Assembly: GCA_900552075.1 (NCBI GenBank)
Contig: URYL01000004.1
Span: 124,001 to 188,000 of the forward strand
From: an uncultured Bacteroides sp.
GTDB taxonomy: Bacteria > Bacteroidota > Bacteroidia > Bacteroidales > Bacteroidaceae
Direction of reading: 5' to 3'
Length of the DNA stretch: 64,000 nucleotides
Under the pieces are notes generated by a model. The model did no database searches and had not been told where the DNA came from. It saw only the letters and a program-made list of their open reading frames with translations. This document shows, piece after piece, positions 50,334 to 59,114 of this stretch (position 1 is the stretch's first letter; every line of letters begins with the position of its first letter). Made by a program: the position numbers and the translations under genes.

Positions 50334-51608
50334 ATGAAACTTTTACTGTTAGGTTCAGGAGGACGCGAACATGCACTGGCATGGAAAATCGCACAAAGCC
50401 CGAAAATTGAGAAATTGTACATCGCTCCGGGAAATGCCGGCACACTCGAAGTGGGCGAAAATGTAGCCATCAAGGCCGACGACTTTGAAGGTATCAAGCA
50501 GTTTGTCATCGACAACGGCATCGACATGGTAGTGGTAGGTCCGGAAGACCCACTGGTAAAGGGGGTATATGATTTCTTCAAGCACGACGAAGCCTTGAAG
50601 CAGATTCCGGTCATCGGCCCGTCGAAAGCCGGAGCCGTACTGGAAGGCAGCAAGGAATTTGCCAAAGGATTCATGCAGCGTCACCACATCCCGACAGCCG
50701 GATACAAGAGCATTACCGCAGCCAACTTGGAAGAAGGACTGGCCTTCTTGGAAACCCTGGAGGCTCCTTACGTGCTGAAGGCCGACGGACTTTGTGCCGG
50801 AAAAGGCGTGTTGATTCTCCCGACCCTGGAAGAAGCCAAGAAAGAACTGAAGGAAATGCTGGGCGGTATGTTCGGCAACGCCTCAGCCACGGTGGTAATC
50901 GAGGAATTCCTGAGCGGCATTGAATGCTCGGTATTCGTGCTGACCGACGGAAAGAGTTACAAGATTCTGCCGGAAGCCAAAGACTACAAACGTATCGGCG
51001 AAGGCGACAAAGGTCTGAACACCGGCGGTATGGGTTCTGTTTCTCCCGTTCCGTTTGCAGATGCGGAATGGATGAAAAAGGTGGAAGACCGCATCATCCG
51101 TCCCACAGTAGAAGGCTTGGCGGAAGAAGGTATTGACTACAAAGGCTTTATCTTCTTCGGACTCATCAACGTGAAGGGCGACCCGATGGTCATCGAATAC
51201 AATGTCCGCATGGGCGACCCCGAGACAGAAAGCGTCATGCTGCGCATCAAGAGCGACCTGGTAGACCTCTTTGAAGGAGTAGCTCAGGGCAACCTGAACG
51301 AAAAGACATTGGAAATCGACCCGCGTTCGGCTGTCTGCGTCATGCTGGTATCCGGCGGTTACCCGGAAGCCTACGAAAAAGGATTCCCGATTACGGGCAT
51401 TGAAGAAGCCAAAGCAGGCGGAAGCATCGTGTTCCATGCCGGTACAGCCCTGAAAGACGGACAGGTAGCCACCTCAGGCGGACGTGTCATTGCGGTCAGC
51501 TCTTACGGCGCCAACAAAGACGAAGCCTTGGCACAGTCTTTCCGCAATGCCGGAAAAATCCATTTCGAGAAGAAATATTTCCGTTCTGACATCGGGTTCG
51601 ACCTGTAA
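50334..51608 (+). CDS. purD: Phosphoribosylamine-glycine ligase
   Basis: A 424-residue ATP-grasp enzyme of purine synthesis. It joins glycine to phosphoribosylamine to form GAR. The N domain begins MKLLLLGSGGREHALAWKI, the ATP-grasp domain (about 103-290) has KADGLCAGKGV and GGMGSVSPV, and EYNVRMGDPETE is the metal-binding motif. Its length (E. coli 429) is standard. It follows the DPP-IV gene by 25 bases and precedes a membrane-protein gene by two bases, so it is in an operon that does not include other purine genes. Confidence 0.96.
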   Translation: MKLLLLGSGGREHALAWKIAQSPKIEKLYIAPGNAGTLEVGENVAIKADDFEGIKQFVIDNGIDMVVVGPEDPLVKGVYDFFKHDEALKQIPVIGPSKAGAVLEGSKEFAKGFMQRHHIPTAGYKSITAANLEEGLAFLETLEAPYVLKADGLCAGKGVLILPTLEEAKKELKEMLGGMFGNASATVVIEEFLSGIECSVFVLTDGKSYKILPEAKDYKRIGEGDKGLNTGGMGSVSPVPFADAEWMKKVEDRIIRPTVEGLAEEGIDYKGFIFFGLINVKGDPMVIEYNVRMGDPETESVMLRIKSDLVDLFEGVAQGNLNEKTLEIDPRSAVCVMLVSGGYPEAYEKGFPITGIEEAKAGGSIVFHAGTALKDGQVATSGGRVIAVSSYGANKDEALAQSFRNAGKIHFEKKYFRSDIGFDL

Positions 51609-51610
51609 AC

Positions 51611-52546
51611 ATGCTTGCACGAAACAAATTTCAATATGAACTGGCAACGGGAAGAATCACTCTTCCTGTTGCCGTAGTTTTCTGTCTGCTCCTGTTCGGC
51701 ATCACCTACCAGGAACAGACGGATTTCATTTCTTTGGCCATTTACGGCCTGATTACCTACTTACTGATTGAGCTGAACACCACATTCTCACTCATCCGCA
51801 CCCGTACCACCCTTCATGCGGCGCTGTTCCTTTTTTTCTTTGGAGGGCTTCCCTTTCTGCACACCTACTCGCATGAGCAATGGATTCCGCTGCTGTTTGT
51901 CATCAGCTTCGGCTACCTGTTCCGGAGTTATGAGTCGCCCTACGCGGCCACTCCCATCTTTCACACCTTCCTCTGCATCGGCATCAGCAGTTTCCTGCTG
52001 CCCCAGACCCTCTATTTCATTCCGCTGATTTATTTTTACATGGTGGGGCTGCGTGCATTCACACTCCGCACCTTCTTTGCAGGCCTCACGGGCATCTTTA
52101 CCCCCTACTGGATTATGCTCTGTTACCACCTGTATACGGATACGCCCGAAAAAATCGGCGAACCGTTCCTGCAATTGTCCAGCTTTCCCCCGATAGACTA
52201 TTCCGTGTTGTCACTGTCCCAGCTGGTATCCGGTGGAGCCGCCCTGCTGATTATCGCCATCTGCGGAGTAGAGAGCCTGCTGCACATCTATCAGGACAAG
52301 GTGCAGACACGCATCATGCTGCGCATCCTCCTCTTCACAGGAGTGGCCACCCTGCTGTGCATGGCACTTATCCCTTCACATTTCAACACCTTCTTCACCA
52401 TGACCCTCATTGTAGGCTCCATTTTGGGAGGACACCTGCTGGCACTGACTTTCAACCGTTTTACCCGTATCTTCCTGTGGGCAGCTCTTGCCCTCTGGAC
52501 GGGCGTATGTATATTTAATGTATGGATGCATTTATTCAATTCCTGA
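51611..52546 (+). CDS. Polytopic membrane protein of unknown function
   Basis: A 311-residue protein with about ten hydrophobic segments (for example ITLPVAVVFCLLLFGITY, FISLAIYGLITYLLIEL, LFLFFFGGLPF, MLRILLFTGVATLLCMAL). No signal peptide and no catalytic motif is seen. It starts two bases after the purD stop and overlaps the next gene by 25 bases, so the three genes are linked. It resembles small polytopic proteins found in Bacteroidetes beside metabolic genes. The family name is not certain. Confidence 0.8.
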   Translation: MLARNKFQYELATGRITLPVAVVFCLLLFGITYQEQTDFISLAIYGLITYLLIELNTTFSLIRTRTTLHAALFLFFFGGLPFLHTYSHEQWIPLLFVISFGYLFRSYESPYAATPIFHTFLCIGISSFLLPQTLYFIPLIYFYMVGLRAFTLRTFFAGLTGIFTPYWIMLCYHLYTDTPEKIGEPFLQLSSFPPIDYSVLSLSQLVSGGAALLIIAICGVESLLHIYQDKVQTRIMLRILLFTGVATLLCMALIPSHFNTFFTMTLIVGSILGGHLLALTFNRFTRIFLWAALALWTGVCIFNVWMHLFNS

Positions 52547-52986
52547 TAGACTGGGGATACTGGGGAATGTTTCTCTCGGCTTTCCTGGCCGGTACCATCC
52601 TGCCCTTCAGTTCGGAAGTGGTCCTGTTAGCCTGTGTGGGGCTGGGACTGGACCCGGTGTGGTCTACCCTTTTCACCACGGCCGGCAATGCCTTGGGAGG
52701 TGTGACCTGCTACTGGATAGGCCGGATGGGCAAGACCGAATGGATTGAGAAATATTTCAAGGTAGACAAGAAACAGATGGACCGGGCCATCCGCTTCATC
52801 CACGGGCGAGGCTCGTGGATGGCCTTCTTCTCCTTCCTGCCCGTCATCGGCGATGCCCTGCTCATTGCCTTGGGCTTCATGCGGGGCAACTTCTGGATCA
52901 CCACCGTGGCCATGACCATTGGCAAGTTAGCGCGCTATGCCATCATTGTGGCTACGGCACTGGGCGTATTCCAGTATCTCCACTAA
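52522..52986 (+). CDS. DedA/YqaA-type membrane protein
   Basis: A 154-residue membrane protein of the DedA/SNARE-associated group (YqaA branch). It begins MDAFIQFLIDWGYWGMFLSAFLAGTILPFSSEVVLLA, shows GGVTCYWIGRMGK and has RGSWMAFFSFLPVIGDALLIALGFMRG, which carries the proline-containing re-entrant part of the family. DedA proteins help flip undecaprenyl phosphate or phospholipids; this small branch is uncharacterised. It overlaps the end of the upstream membrane-protein gene by 25 bases. Confidence 0.85.
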   Translation: MDAFIQFLIDWGYWGMFLSAFLAGTILPFSSEVVLLACVGLGLDPVWSTLFTTAGNALGGVTCYWIGRMGKTEWIEKYFKVDKKQMDRAIRFIHGRGSWMAFFSFLPVIGDALLIALGFMRGNFWITTVAMTIGKLARYAIIVATALGVFQYLH

Positions 52987-53024
52987 GAAATCGCTTTCCG
53001 CTTTCCCCGCTTGAAAGATATGCG

Positions 53025-53032
53025 TATCTTTG
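53025..53032 (+). promoter_or_regulatory. Promoter box of the mnmD-like gene
   Basis: TATCTTTG at 53025-53032 with TTTC at 53002-53005 upstream. It leaves a leader of about 20 bases and separates this gene from the upstream membrane-protein genes. Confidence 0.5.
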
Positions 53033-53057
53033 CCCCCACACAACCGACAGTTATCAC

Positions 53058-53720
53058 ATGATTACACTTGAACCTACCGCCGACGGAAGCAACACCCTGT
53101 TCGTGCCGGAACTGAATGAGCATTACCACTCCGTGAAAGGAGCCTTGACAGAATCACAGCACATCTTTATTCAGATGGGCCTCAACCACTCACAGGCTGA
53201 AAGCCCCCGCGTATTAGAAATCGGCTTCGGCACCGGACTGAATGCCTTCCTCACCCTGTTGGAGGCAGAAAAACAGCAAAGAGAAGTCTGTTTTACCAGC
53301 ATCGAACGCTATCCACTGGCCGAAGACATCGTGCGCCAACTGGGCTATCCGGAAATCATTGCCCCGGAAGCCAGCGAAAAGTTCTATGCCCTGCATGCCG
53401 CTCCCTGGGACCAGCCCGTCCGCCTCTCTCCCTGGTTCACCCTGCACAAGATAGAAGGCGACTTCACCCACTTCGACTTCCAGTCGCACTACGACGTGAT
53501 TTATTTTGATGCCTTCGCCCCGGAGAAACAACCGGAAATGTGGAGCCAGCCCCTTTTCGACAGTCTGTACCGGCAAACGGCACCCGGTGGCATCCTTACC
53601 ACCTACTGCGCCAAAGGCGTGGTGCGGAGAATGCTTCAGGCGGCCGGATTCACCGTAGAACGCCTGCCGGGCCCTCCGGGAGGCAAGCGGGAGATTCTTC
53701 GTGCCAGCAAACCGGCCTGA
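53058..53720 (+). CDS. mnmD: tRNA 5-aminomethyl-2-thiouridine methyltransferase, MnmD type
   Basis: A 220-residue SAM methyltransferase matching the methyltransferase half of bifunctional MnmC. It should convert nm5s2U34 to mnm5s2U34 in tRNA. The start is ATG 53058 (MITLEPTADGSNTLFVPELNEHYHS), after a promoter box; the long frame starting at 52815 lies in the previous gene. VLEIGFGTGLNAFLTL is the SAM motif and IYFDAFAPEKQPEMW is the family signature, followed by GGILTTYCAKGVVRR. The oxidase half of MnmC is absent, so this is a stand-alone form. It is functionally tied to MnmA, encoded at 10 kb. Confidence 0.9.
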   Translation: MITLEPTADGSNTLFVPELNEHYHSVKGALTESQHIFIQMGLNHSQAESPRVLEIGFGTGLNAFLTLLEAEKQQREVCFTSIERYPLAEDIVRQLGYPEIIAPEASEKFYALHAAPWDQPVRLSPWFTLHKIEGDFTHFDFQSHYDVIYFDAFAPEKQPEMWSQPLFDSLYRQTAPGGILTTYCAKGVVRRMLQAAGFTVERLPGPPGGKREILRASKPA

Positions 53721-53758
53721 ATCTGAAAACGCCGCACCCTCAAAAGCAAAATTTCGCA

Positions 53759-53868
53759 TCATATTTTATGTTTTCCTTGCGGAAAACGTAGGTTTCCCCC
53801 ATGGAAAACGTACGTTTCGCGTAAGGGAAACGTACGTTTCCGCCGTGCGAAACATAGAAAACAAAAGA
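53759..53868. repeat. Palindromic array, 22-bp period, GGAAACGTACGTTTCC family
   Basis: The C of the AAACGTA core recurs at 53787, 53809, 53831 and 53853, exactly 22 bp apart, with a degenerate in-phase left unit at 53765. The best unit is GGGAAACGTACGTTTCC (53825-53841). Linkers are 4-8 bases and unrelated. The consensus, spacing and degenerate ends equal those of the array at 28401-28510. It follows the mnmD-like gene. Confidence 0.85.
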
Positions 53869-53931
53869 ACATCTTCCCATTTACACCGGTAAATTTACCC
53901 TTTACCGCCTCTTTTTGTACCTTTTCAGGCC

Positions 53932-53963
53932 GAAAAGAGCCTCCCTCACGACTCTTTTTTGTT
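53932..53963 (+). terminator. Weak terminator after array and mnmD
   Basis: AAAAGAG and CTCTTTT pair around CCTCCCTCACGA and run into TTTTTTG. The stem is short, so confidence is low. The remainder of the 53721-54336 gap holds the 22-bp array, the promoter at 54079 and an inverted repeat. Confidence 0.45.
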
Positions 53964-54078
53964 CCTGAACCCCTTCTATCTGTTTTTCTATTCTCAAGAA
54001 TCTTTTAAAAATATTTCCTCACACCTTTAAAAGGATACTAAAAAATGTAACAGAATTTGTCTAATGAGTGAAAAACTA

Positions 54079-54142
54079 TTTGTATAAGCATATATATTTT
54101 CACAATTTGTCGATTTTATTAGCTAAACGCATTAATCGACAA
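54079..54142 (+). promoter_or_regulatory. Putative promoter and leader inverted repeat of the coiled-coil lipoprotein gene
   Basis: TTTG (54079-54082) and ACAATTTG (54102-54109) are 19 bases apart. TTGTCGATT (54107-54115) and AATCGACAA (54134-54142) form a perfect 9-bp inverted repeat at the start of a leader of about 220 bases. The long leader could be regulatory. Confidence 0.45.
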
Positions 54143-54336
54143 GTAATCTCAGGGATGATTGGTTAAATTCGCTTTCGTTAAGACGGGACAAGAAAAGACC
54201 TCCCCGCCCCCAACGAACCATAGAAAAACACAAATGTGATATGAAAAACAAATTAATGTGAATTTGAATTTTGAGGATATATCTGCAAATATACTTATTA
54301 AACCCGAATATTAACTTTTAAAACTTGGATTTACTT

Positions 54337-56331
54337 ATGAAAAAGAAATTCATCGCAGTGTCAATGGTGCTTGGCGCATTGGCACTAAGCTCAACAACAC
54401 TTACTTCTTGTGTTGACGACAACGAATCAGCATCAGTTACTAAAATCCGTGATGCAAAGGCACAACAGTTGACAGCTTTGGCTAATTATCAGCAGGCACA
54501 GGCAGATGCAGAACAGATTATTGCAGAAGCAGAAGCCGCGATTAAAAATGCAATAGCTGAAGCTAAGAAAATAGAAAATGAAAGTTCGTCTGTAGACTTG
54601 GAAATTAAAAAAGCTACTCTTGCTTCTGACATTGAAGCCGCAACAGCCAAAGCAGAAGCCAACCTTTTGGCGCAAAAAGCTCTGTTAGCTCAAGCCAAAG
54701 CTGAACTTCTCCAAGTAGAAGATGCTGTTGACTTGATGACAAAAGAAAAGATTAAGAATCTTATTGCTGCTGCAGACGCTATCATGAATGGTGGAGAATA
54801 TACTGTTTATGAGGCAAATATAATCTACGACAATTATGGCAATCAGTATACAGTATCAGATGACACAAAAGTGGAGGTTAAAGAAGAGGAGTCTTTAATG
54901 GGTATTGATCCTAATACTAATGAACAAGTAGGTTTGAAATATCAATTAATTGAGAAAAAAGCAGCAAAAGCAAATGCCGAATATGATTTAACTGATACCA
55001 AATTAGCTATTGCTGAATATGTAAGAAAAAAGAATATTGAATTGGCAACAGACGAAGCCTTACTTGCAGAATATCAGAAATACAGTAATACGGATAAAGA
55101 AACAGCTCAAAAAGCAGCCGATGAGGCGAAGGCAAAACTGAACGCTTTGCAACAAACATGGAATCAGGCAGAAGCAACTGAAAAAGCAGAAGCTCCCAAA
55201 ATTAATACAGCTTATACCGCCGTTAAAGCAACAGAAGTTGAAAAATTCCTTACGGCGCATCCTGAATACGAAAAAACGACCGACAACCTAGGCCACCAAA
55301 TCACTCCTGTCGTAACAAGAGAAGCTCCTGAAGCTGAAACTGTAACTGTTACATATGATGATGGTACTACTGGCGATGCAACTCCGGATTACACTTGGAT
55401 TGGAACTTATACATCTACAGAACATAATGGTAATACTATTTATACTCCAATCAAAAACGAGACAGGAACCAAACAAATTGTTGTTAATGAAGAAGAACTT
55501 GCAAAACGAGTAACATCAGCCACAAGAGCACTTGAAGTAGCTCAAGCAGAGTATGATGCTGCCGTAAAAGATCAAACTGAAGGTCTAAAAGATGATGCAG
55601 TCATATCAGAAGCTCTTGGCTTCAACGCAGGTAGTTTCAATAATCCTGGTGGACTGGATCTTACAACCGCTACGTATGAAGATTTGAAAGACGCTACCGC
55701 AGACGCTCAAAAGGCTTATGATAAAGATCAGACACAAGCCAACAGAGATGCATTGGAAGCTGCAGAAGCAGATGAAGCTACATATGTAGCTTATTACGAT
55801 GTCGATGATACTGACTTGGAAAGTGCAAAAGAAACTAAAGCTGCCATTGATGAACTGAATACTCTGTTGACCGGAGATGCATTCAAGGCTTATACCACTG
55901 CATACGAAGCTTATATTGCTGCACACGATGCTAATGTTACCTTTGCTACTGCTACCTTAAAAGCACAGCATAATTACGAAGTTCAAAACGCTCTTGCTAC
56001 AACTCTACAGAATGTGGCAAATGGCTATACAGATTGGGCTTCTTTGATATCTCTAAAAGAACAGGCCATCAACAAAGCTAAGAAAGATATTGCTAATATG
56101 ACTGACAAGGGTATAGTAGCCGGTGAAAACGGAGCAGGCGCAACTGAAGCTTCTAGACAGGCTTATATCGATGCTCTTGATGCAGAAATCAAACGTCTTG
56201 AAAAAGAAATCTCTATCAAGGAGTCTATGTATAATTACTACATGGATCAGGTAGAAGCTCTTATTCAGGGTGAAGAAGCTCCAGCAGTTCCTGAAACTCC
56301 AGCTGAAGGAGAAGAAACTCCTGCCGAATAA
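54337..56331 (+). CDS. Long coiled-coil lipoprotein of unknown function
   Basis: A 664-residue protein starting at ATG 54337 (MKKKFIAVSMVLGALALSSTTLTSC); four upstream codons are dropped so that the lipobox LTSC is standard, with the lipidated Cys near residue 25. Most of the mature part is Ala/Glu/Lys/Gln-rich helix: about 30-150, 210-290, 395-430 and 535-640 look like coiled coil, with central hairpin-like insertions (EVKEEESLMGIDPN, YTWIGTYTS). It ends in an acidic Pro/Glu tail (AVPETPAEGEETPAE). The two ends plus a middle insertion suggest an elongated periplasmic or surface adaptor. The beta-barrel gene 112 bases downstream is probably functionally linked. The family is not recognised. 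Confidence 0.82.
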   Translation: MKKKFIAVSMVLGALALSSTTLTSCVDDNESASVTKIRDAKAQQLTALANYQQAQADAEQIIAEAEAAIKNAIAEAKKIENESSSVDLEIKKATLASDIEAATAKAEANLLAQKALLAQAKAELLQVEDAVDLMTKEKIKNLIAAADAIMNGGEYTVYEANIIYDNYGNQYTVSDDTKVEVKEEESLMGIDPNTNEQVGLKYQLIEKKAAKANAEYDLTDTKLAIAEYVRKKNIELATDEALLAEYQKYSNTDKETAQKAADEAKAKLNALQQTWNQAEATEKAEAPKINTAYTAVKATEVEKFLTAHPEYEKTTDNLGHQITPVVTREAPEAETVTVTYDDGTTGDATPDYTWIGTYTSTEHNGNTIYTPIKNETGTKQIVVNEEELAKRVTSATRALEVAQAEYDAAVKDQTEGLKDDAVISEALGFNAGSFNNPGGLDLTTATYEDLKDATADAQKAYDKDQTQANRDALEAAEADEATYVAYYDVDDTDLESAKETKAAIDELNTLLTGDAFKAYTTAYEAYIAAHDANVTFATATLKAQHNYEVQNALATTLQNVANGYTDWASLISLKEQAINKAKKDIANMTDKGIVAGENGAGATEASRQAYIDALDAEIKRLEKEISIKESMYNYYMDQVEALIQGEEAPAVPETPAEGEETPAE

Positions 56332-56383
56332 GTCACAGTTTCTCGCAAAAACAGAAGCTAATAGCAAAAAGTTTATAATCTGA

Positions 56384-56413
56384 GGAAAGGAGGAGCCAGC
56401 CTCCTCCTTTTCC
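56384..56413 (+). terminator. Hairpin between lipoprotein and beta-barrel genes
   Basis: GGAAAGGAGGAG (56384-56395) pairs with CTCCTCCTTTTCC (56401-56413) around CCAGC. It may end the lipoprotein transcript partly, or reduce read-through to the beta-barrel gene. Confidence 0.55.
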
Positions 56414-56443
56414 GAAGATAAACCAACAACAAAACAGAATAAT

Positions 56444-57187
56444 ATGAAAATCAGTAAACTTTTAATATTAGCCGCACTCCCGATGATTGGACTTACAGCC
56501 AATGCCCAGGATAAAGGTCCGCAGAAAAACGACTTTACCGTGGCAGCAACCGTAAGTTACAACAATACAGTAATGCAGAATGCTGCCGTAGGCACTCTGC
56601 CCAGCTACAATATTCAGGCCCAGTCAACCAACTGGAATGACAAGGCACTGCAAGTAGGAATCGAAGGTGGCTGGTTCTTCCTCGATGAATGGAAACTGGT
56701 ATTGGGAGGAGGCATGAGTATCACCAAACATCCGGGTTATTCGGGCGTGCCGGGAAGTGCCGACAGCGACGAAGCATTCGAATGGGGTGATATACCAAGC
56801 TACGGCGCAGTAGCCGATCAGAACTTCCTGCAATTCAATGTATATACAGGAGTGGATCGCTACTTCAAGACGAAAGTCGATGGTCTGTATCTGTATGCCG
56901 GAGCACGGGTAGGTTACGCCTACGGACGTAACATCTCGTTTACGGACGATGAATACAACATGGGTAAATCAGTAGGCGAAGCATTCAACGTACGCGGAGC
57001 ACTGACCGGCGGTGTGGAATATTACATCACAGACGGTCTGTTCGTAGGTGCACAGGTAGATCCGTTTGCCTACACTTACAACCGCAGCTTGATCAAGCCG
57101 CAAGAAGGACTGAGCAACCTCGATGCCAATAGCCATAACTATTCCATCCTGGCAGCTCCGACCCTCAAAATTGGATTCAAGTTTTAA
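56444..57187 (+). CDS. Outer-membrane beta-barrel protein
   Basis: A 247-residue protein with signal peptide (MKISKLLILAALPMIGLTANAQ) and alternating beta strands rich in Gly and aromatic residues (VGIEGGWFFLDEWKLVLGGGMS, FVGAQVDPFAYTYNRS). The C-terminus KIGFKF is a barrel-insertion signal ending in Phe. About eight to ten strands are expected, as in OmpW/OmpX-like barrels of Bacteroidetes. It probably anchors or partners the long coiled-coil lipoprotein encoded just upstream; the link is contextual only. No substrate can be inferred. Confidence 0.85.
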   Translation: MKISKLLILAALPMIGLTANAQDKGPQKNDFTVAATVSYNNTVMQNAAVGTLPSYNIQAQSTNWNDKALQVGIEGGWFFLDEWKLVLGGGMSITKHPGYSGVPGSADSDEAFEWGDIPSYGAVADQNFLQFNVYTGVDRYFKTKVDGLYLYAGARVGYAYGRNISFTDDEYNMGKSVGEAFNVRGALTGGVEYYITDGLFVGAQVDPFAYTYNRSLIKPQEGLSNLDANSHNYSILAAPTLKIGFKF

Positions 57188-57218
57188 TAGATACACGTAG
57201 AGTAACTATTAAGGGGGC

Positions 57219-57246
57219 AAAGGCTCTGTCGAGAGACAGGGCCTTT
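57219..57246 (+). terminator. Terminator of the beta-barrel gene
   Basis: AAAGGCTCTGTC and GACAGGGCCTTT pair around GAGA, followed by ATTC. The loop is a stable GAGA-type tetraloop. Confidence 0.7.
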
Positions 57247-57313
57247 ATTCATTTTCAGCCCTTTCACCCGCAGGAAACTTCAACCCTTGTTTCCAGACTT
57301 CGGAAAGATTTTG

Positions 57314-57321
57314 TAGCTTTG
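57314..57321 (+). promoter_or_regulatory. Promoter box of the zinc-binding protein gene
   Basis: TAGCTTTG at 57314-57321, 30 bases before the ATG. A CTTG at 57286-57289 is slightly too far for a standard -33. Confidence 0.5.
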
Positions 57322-57350
57322 CGAAGAATACTTATACAACATCTGAATAT

Positions 57351-58223
57351 ATGGACATCAAAAAATATATCTTCCTGCTGCTGACGACACTGACACTCGC
57401 AGCCTGCGCAGGAAACGGGGAAAACAACCGGACACAAACCCTCACCGTCACCATCGAACCGCTGCGCTACTTCACGGAAGCCATTGCCGGCGACAAGTTC
57501 CAAGTGGTAAGCATCGTGCCCAAGGGAGGAAACCCGGAAACGTACGACCCTACCCCACAACAGCTGGTCGACCTGGCACGGAGCAAAGCCTACCTGCGCA
57601 TCGGCCACATCGGATTTGAACAGGCTTGGATAGAAAGGCTGCAAGCCAATACCCCCCAGCTGCCGTTCTACGACATGTCGCAAGGGGTAGACCTCATTCA
57701 TGAAATACATCCGCATGCCCACACGCAGGGAAACCACGACGGAGTGGAGCCGCATATCTGGAATTCCATACCGAATGCCCACATCATCTCTGCCAATATC
57801 TGCAAGGCACTTTCAGAAATTGACCCGGACAACCAGGAATATTACCGTCACCGGCTGGACAGTGTGCAGCGGATGATTGACCGTACGGAGCGGGAAATGC
57901 AGCGTTACCTGTCGAATGCCGACTCGAGCTTCCTGATTTACCATCCGGCCTTGAGCTATTTTTCCCGCGACTTCAGCCTGCAGCAAATCAGCATCGAGGA
58001 AGGGGGGAAAGAGCCCTCACCCACGCATCTGCAGGAATTGATGAACCTCTGTCGGCAGAAACAGGTACGGGTGGTGTTCGTACAGCAGGAGTTTGACCAG
58101 CGCAACGCCGAGGTCATCGCACAGCAGCTCCACCTGAAAATCGTACCTATCAACCCGCTCACCTACCACTGGGACAAGGAAATGATTCACATCGCCCAAT
58201 CGCTGAGCAAAAACGAGCAATAA
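57351..58223 (+). CDS. znuA: Zinc-type ABC transporter substrate-binding lipoprotein (ZnuA-like)
   Basis: A 290-residue cluster 9 (ZnuA/TroA-like) binding protein with lipobox LAAC at about residues 16-19. A His-rich segment HEIHPHAHTQGNHDGVEPHIW (about 117-137) carries metal ligands and a flexible loop typical of zinc binders. The second lobe includes FLIYHPALSYFSRDF and VFVQQEFDQRNAEVIA. The family's ligands (usually three His and one Asp/Glu) are plausible at H54-equivalents, but only the loop is clear. An ATPase gene follows after 12 bases, but no permease gene is nearby. Confidence 0.87.
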   Translation: MDIKKYIFLLLTTLTLAACAGNGENNRTQTLTVTIEPLRYFTEAIAGDKFQVVSIVPKGGNPETYDPTPQQLVDLARSKAYLRIGHIGFEQAWIERLQANTPQLPFYDMSQGVDLIHEIHPHAHTQGNHDGVEPHIWNSIPNAHIISANICKALSEIDPDNQEYYRHRLDSVQRMIDRTEREMQRYLSNADSSFLIYHPALSYFSRDFSLQQISIEEGGKEPSPTHLQELMNLCRQKQVRVVFVQQEFDQRNAEVIAQQLHLKIVPINPLTYHWDKEMIHIAQSLSKNEQ

Positions 58224-58235
58224 CACGATCCGCCC

Positions 58236-59003
58236 ATGAACCAACCGCTTATCAGACTGACCGGAATATCCGCCGCCTACGACCAGAAGAAGGTCTTGGA
58301 AAATGTGAACCTGGAAATTGCCGAGAAAGACTTCCTGGGAGTAATCGGACCCAACGGAGGGGGGAAAACCACGTTGATGAAAATCATATTGGGCCTGCTG
58401 AAACCGACTTCCGGCCGCATCCAGTTTTTCGAGGACGGAAAAGAGGTGGACGAAATCACCATGGGCTACCTGCCCCAATACAACCGCATCGACAAGAAAT
58501 TCCCAATCTCGGTCTACGAGGTGGTGCTGTCCGGACTGAACAAGCAGAAATCATTGTTCCGTTCTTTCACCAAGGCACAACACGAAGAAGTACGGCACAT
58601 CATTGCCCGCATGGGACTGGAAGGACTGGAGCAAAGGGCCATCGGCCAACTGAGCGGCGGACAACTGCAACGGGCACTGTTGGGCCGCGCACTGGTTTCC
58701 AACCCCAAAGTGGTGATTCTGGACGAACCCAACACGTACATCGACAAGCGATTTGAAGCACGGCTTTACTCCCTGTTGGAGGAAATCAACAAGGAACGGG
58801 CCATCGTGCTGGTGAGCCACGACATCGGCACCATTCTGCAAAACGTGAAGAGTGTGGCGTGCGTGAACGGCACACTCGACTATCATCCGGATACGGAGGT
58901 CTCCGCCGAATGGCTGGAAACGCATTTTGAATGTCCCATCGAACTATTAGGGCATGGCAATCTGCCTCATCGCATCCTGAAATGCCATCACCATGAGGAG
59001 TAA
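58236..59003 (+). CDS. znuC: Metal ABC transporter ATP-binding protein (ZnuC-like)
   Basis: A 255-residue ABC ATPase. The Walker A is GPNGGGKTT (about 38-46), the signature LSGGQLQR (about 143-150), the Walker B VVILDEP, and the H-loop VSHD. It should drive import with the binding protein encoded 12 bases upstream. The C-terminus ends CHHHEE, a short metal-binding tail. The next gene is 111 bases away and unrelated, so the membrane subunit (ZnuB) must be encoded elsewhere or a shared permease is used. Confidence 0.9.
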   Translation: MNQPLIRLTGISAAYDQKKVLENVNLEIAEKDFLGVIGPNGGGKTTLMKIILGLLKPTSGRIQFFEDGKEVDEITMGYLPQYNRIDKKFPISVYEVVLSGLNKQKSLFRSFTKAQHEEVRHIIARMGLEGLEQRAIGQLSGGQLQRALLGRALVSNPKVVILDEPNTYIDKRFEARLYSLLEEINKERAIVLVSHDIGTILQNVKSVACVNGTLDYHPDTEVSAEWLETHFECPIELLGHGNLPHRILKCHHHEE

Positions 59004-59043
59004 TGGACCGCTTTTAACGCCTTTTGCAACATTATCATTTACT

Positions 59044-59078
59044 TTTGGGACTTGATTAGTAAATGTTTGCTATCTTTG
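59044..59078 (+). promoter_or_regulatory. Promoter of the DUF2723 gene
   Basis: TATCTTTG (59071-59078) with TTTG at 59044-59047; the gap of 23 bases is slightly long. Confidence 0.5.
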
Positions 59079-59114
59079 CCGCATTGAATTTTAACGAGAA
59101 ACTAAATATCATTC

